Positions 1 through 64,000 of a stretch of 64,000 bases of DNA are shown here, one piece after another. The notes beneath the pieces were generated by a model. It saw only the letters and a program-made list of their open reading frames with translations, was not told where the DNA came from and ran no database searches. Within the stretch, counting starts at the first letter, position 1. Every line of letters begins with the position of its first letter. Origin of the DNA: Heliocidaris tuberculata (lineage: Eukaryota; Echinodermata; Echinoidea; Camarodonta; Echinometridae); assembly GCA_025618425.1 (NCBI GenBank), contig CM046850.1:1157819-1221818 (forward strand). Reading direction: 5' to 3'. The position numbers were made by a program, and so were the translations under genes.

Positions 1-1882
1 AAAATGTTCAAGTCCACATATAGGTACAAGACAAATGTACTTAAGGTTTGGCATGTTTTTAGATGTGGCAACAACTGGCACTGCACAACAGAATTTGTCC
101 ACGAAGTTGCTGTGGTTGGATGTAATTTACTATTCAGGAAATGTTAATGCTGCATGTAGATCAAATTAGCTTGCTAAAAGGATTGTTGGTAAACAATTAC
201 ATGTACATTAGGAAACATGCATTTCTAAAAATATACAAAAATAAAGTCATGGCTGGGTAGTTCCCATGCAAGTAAATGTAATTATAGCAGCAAGTGTATT
301 GAAATAATAGAAAAGTGTACACATGTATTTCAATAGTTCTTCAGCATTTGATATAAATTGTGCAGTAAAAGGGAAGCTTGAAAAATTGCGCAGACTATAA
401 AATCTTAAGATACATGTCCAAAGGGAGCTCAGAGTTTATCACAACCCCAAAACACGAAAGCAAACCTGTCAGTACTTTGATATTTTGTTTTATTTCAAGA
501 GCTAGATACCATGAGGTTTGATGATCTGTGAACATAAATGCATTCACAAGAACCTCTACAACAGAATGAATGTACATCAATAAACATACATTTGTAGCAT
601 GCACACAAAATAAAAAAAACAACTCAGAAAGCAGGAAATCTTGTTTATGGTATCCATGTTCTTGTGCAAGTTACTCTTGTCATTCATTTTATACAAATAT
701 AACATGTTTTAAGGTCTGATTTCCTTTCTATATTTAATAAAGAAGTGGTAGTAATTTACTTCTTTGAATAAGTTGATTGCAATCGCCAATATAGGTTGTC
801 AGCCACATAAACAAATCTTCATTTAATAATAAAAACCATGTAACAATACAAGGTGAATACATTGCAAACTCTGGCACAAAACACTGAAACATACTTTTAT
901 GATTAAATATTAATGCTTTTTAAAATCATTATTTTCAGCAATTACGTCCAGGAAAAATTGATGCAATGTATTACAGTAGCATTCTGTACTGTATTTAAAT
1001 TTGACATCTGAAATTGAATAATGTCATGCTGTACTGATGGCTGGTCCCAGTGCCTTGTGTATATGCCATTCAAACAACTACTGTATTTCAGAAAAGTTTT
1101 ACATGAATAAAGATTACGTTAATGATGACTTGTCTAACATATATCACCACTGCCTTTCTGTGCAGAGGAAATAGGAAAAAGAAAGATGGTAGTTCAAAGA
1201 ATGATGATAGATCACTGATATCAAATATACACCTGACAATGTTAGCATAAACAAAATATCATACGTCATCATACATGTAAGTGCGGGTTAAATGGTTTTT
1301 ACACAACTAGTAAATTTCAATACAAGCTCTTTATACGTGTCTAGTACAAGTAACAACACAAAACTGAATACAGCACACATTGTATGGATCAGAGCAACAA
1401 CAAAAAAATTGTCACAGTGATAAATGTTAAACCACATAACATACATGTACAGTACATGTATGTATTTGAATCATGCATCATTTCTATTTGACACATACCT
1501 CTAAAAGTAAATTCTGGTTTCAAATAAATCATCTTTTTCTTCAGCTCAAGAAAAGTTGAATTTGAGGTTCAAATTTTCAAATAAAATTGCTCATAAACTA
1601 TCAATAGAATACCTTCAAGCATTTGACAGAATGAAGCATCCTATGATAACCTGAGGTATACATGTTGTGTTCACATATCCATACAATATGTCCACAGAGC
1701 GTTTCACCTGAAAAGATCCGGGATGTGCAGCGTTGGAGACAAGTCTCTCCCTCTCTCAAACATTAAACTATCATCATGCTGCACAGATCCTGCAGTAATA
1801 CTTTGATTTCTCAATATTAAGATACAATCTCATGAAGTCATTTAATTCTCCTGATGTTAATAAGTATCATTGATTGATGTGA
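1..1882. other. Downstream of the PCCA stop: no gene seen
   Basis: No exon or recognisable repeat. On the minus strand ATTAAA occurs at 1846-1841, about 37 bases past the stop codon, and AATAAA at 494-489. Either could serve as a polyadenylation signal, so the 3' UTR may be very short or about 1.4 kb. The sequence cannot decide. Confidence 0.4.
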
Positions 1883-62513
<60,631 letters not shown>

Positions 62514-62542
62514 GTTGGATTGGTTTTATGGGGGCTCGTCTG

Positions 62543-62552
62543 GTCACGTGAC
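62543..62552. promoter_or_regulatory. Palindromic E-box just upstream of PCCA
   Basis: GTCACGTGAC, a perfect 10-base palindrome containing CACGTG, lies 30 bases upstream of the PCCA start codon. Factors of the USF/MITF/TFEB/Max class bind this core in other animals. It is probably in the promoter or 5' leader; I could not place the transcription start and see no convincing TATA box. Confidence 0.45.
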
Positions 62553-62572
62553 ATGCTTACAAATTTCCTATC

Positions 62573-62590
62573 AGCGCCTCATCAGGCGCT
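62573..62590. repeat. Short inverted repeat in the PCCA upstream region
   Basis: AGCGCCT and AGGCGCT arms separated by four bases, about 60 bases upstream of the start codon. It could be a factor site or chance. No specific role can be assigned. Confidence 0.35.
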
Positions 62591-62702
62591 CCCCTCCTGA
62601 CACCTGTCATAAAAAACCCAGATTGTCAACAAAACACATTATATAGTCAATAACAATGATTTTATACATGTATATAAATACTACAATAATATGTCATTTT
62701 AA

Positions 62703-63274
62703 AGGGTAATCCAACCTTGGTAATAAGATGATTTGTTTGAAAGCAGAAAAATAAGAACAGGATGGTGAAAGTTTGAAAGAAATCGGACAAGGACTAAGAA
62801 AGTTATGGATGTTTGAAAAATGAGATCAGTACATCTATGCGAATCTCAAATTGGCAATTTGATGAGTCAATTGTGACATTTTTGTGGGCAACCCTCCCAT
62901 TTGTCGTACACAAAAATATCGTTAAGTTGCGGTTTTCTTCGAGGTGCTTTTACCCTCGGGGCAGTACTCAAAATATATTGGAGATAGCATCTTGTTATAG
63001 GTCCTCATGAACGAAAGGATCCTACTGAGTAATGCATTTTGAAAAAAAACTGACATTTTAGTCATTTTGTGTGTTAGAGCAAATGGGGGAGTTGTCCACA
63101 GCTACATCGGACCTATTCGGCCAATTTGAAATTCCCATATGCATAGTGATTACAACTTTCAAAAATTCGTAACTTTCTTACTGCTTATCCGATTTCGGTC
63201 AAACTTTCACCAATCTGCTTCTCTGATTTTTCCCCTTTCTTTCAAAGCAACTTGCTATTAAGGTTGGATTTCCC
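62703..63274 (+). repeat. TTAA foldback family B, complete copy
   Basis: Between TTAA at 62699-62702 and 63275-63278, with inverted ends AGGGTAATCCAACCTT and AAGGTTGGATTTCCCT. The arms pair imperfectly for over 200 bases ('gtgaaagtttgaaagaaatc' faces 'gatttcggtcaaactttcac'). It begins about 190 bases upstream of the PCCA start codon. Confidence 0.85.
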
Positions 63275-63278
63275 TTAA

Positions 63279-64000
63279 AAGAGCAAACGTGTCTTTGAAA
63301 AAAAACTGGTCTTGCCTCGATCATAAATATCCTCTGCGAGAGATCGACGACACTATTTTGACAAGTTCAATATCAGTGGGCCAATTGAGGCCTTTGGAAT
63401 GATCTTTGAACAATGGTTTTAATCATTCTATGGATTTAAGATTTGTTGATAACAAAATACATTCAATTGAAATCCCTATCAAAACACATAAATGGTGGGA
63501 GATTTAAAGTGCCATGTTAAACCAATATTTGTTCTAGCAATTTTAAGCAACCAAAATTTTAGGTTATTAGTTCCCATCACCATCACCCACATTGGAATTA
63601 CCATCTACACTAATTTTGCATTACAAATAAGGGCAATCAGTTGTAGACCCACTGGGTAATGGATAAACCTGTTTCAGATCAATGGTGTAACTTCCAAAAT
63701 GGCTACTTTTCGACTTATATAACCCATAGTCAAGCACACAACCTCCTTTGCTATATTGAAAGAGCTCTAAAATTGCTACATTGGGTAGCATAACAAAGTT
63801 GTATGACTAATCTGTTCGGATTTCGTGGCCCAATGTGTGGTCCAAATTGGCCACTTTTGCTGGAACATTTTATACATGCATATTTTGGAAGTTAAATTTT
63901 TTCATGAACTTTCCCTAAATTCAAATTTTTTGATGCTTGGGTGAAAGAGAAGGAATGAAAGAAAATTGCTATCCCACATACAACATTTTCATATCTTTTG
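63279..64000. other. Upstream flank, no gene recognised
   Basis: AT-rich sequence with no ORF of note, no microsatellite and no exon that could be joined in frame to PCCA. Confidence 0.5.

Overview
This is a eukaryotic window. It holds one complete, spliced protein gene on the minus strand: the biotin-containing alpha subunit of mitochondrial propionyl-CoA carboxylase (PCCA). I could place 22 coding exons, each with AG/GT borders and each continuing the reading frame, from the start codon at 62513 down to the stop at 1883. They give 2157 coding bases, or 718 residues plus stop. All the landmarks are present: an arginine-rich leader, the biotin-carboxylase ATP-grasp motifs, the linker domain and the EAMKM biotin site. 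The coding sequence is under 4% of the 60.6 kb it spans; the rest is intron, crowded with repeats.

The organism is an invertebrate animal, most likely a marine deuterostome. The repeat style points to an echinoid: frequent tacatgta words, 'gtgacctttgacc' tandem elements ending in a 'gcctccg...cggaggca' hairpin, a tRNA-type SINE with a 'ccactctccacccaggtg' core, and many TTAA-flanked foldback elements. This assignment rests on remembered repeat style and no search was run, so it is moderate only.

Layout, left to right. 1-1882: downstream of the stop codon, no gene. 1883-7929: exons 22 to 19, with a GA microsatellite beside the last splice acceptor, a 2.5 kb element inserted in a GA-rich tandem array (3367-5871), and a tandem DR1-like element (6120-7310). 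9213-25000: exons 18 to 6, with several foldback elements, a 66-bp minisatellite and a Tc1-type transposon (21931-23309) carrying a frameshifted DD34E transposase. 24766-50830: the 26 kb intron 5, holding a 144-bp tandem repeat inside a 3.3 kb element, a purine-rich tract, a hAT-like nest (31603-34680), a small hAT-like element (35816-36409), a tRNA-type SINE, and a 37-bp minisatellite interrupted by a 930-bp TTAA element and a 4.7 kb element. 50831-51647: exons 5 and 4. 51648-60644: intron 3, with a 5.3 kb hAT-like element (54291-59634) that itself carries a 5'-truncated LINE whose reading frame is broken only in a run of T. 60645-62513: exons 3 to 1. 62514-64000: upstream flank, with a palindromic E-box and a TTAA foldback element.

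I found no second host gene, no RNA gene other than the tRNA-derived SINE, and no new protein-coding system. The novelty is structural: at least seven insertions whose ends and target duplications can be read directly, several nested in one another or splitting tandem arrays, and inverted repeat pairs placed around PCCA exons.
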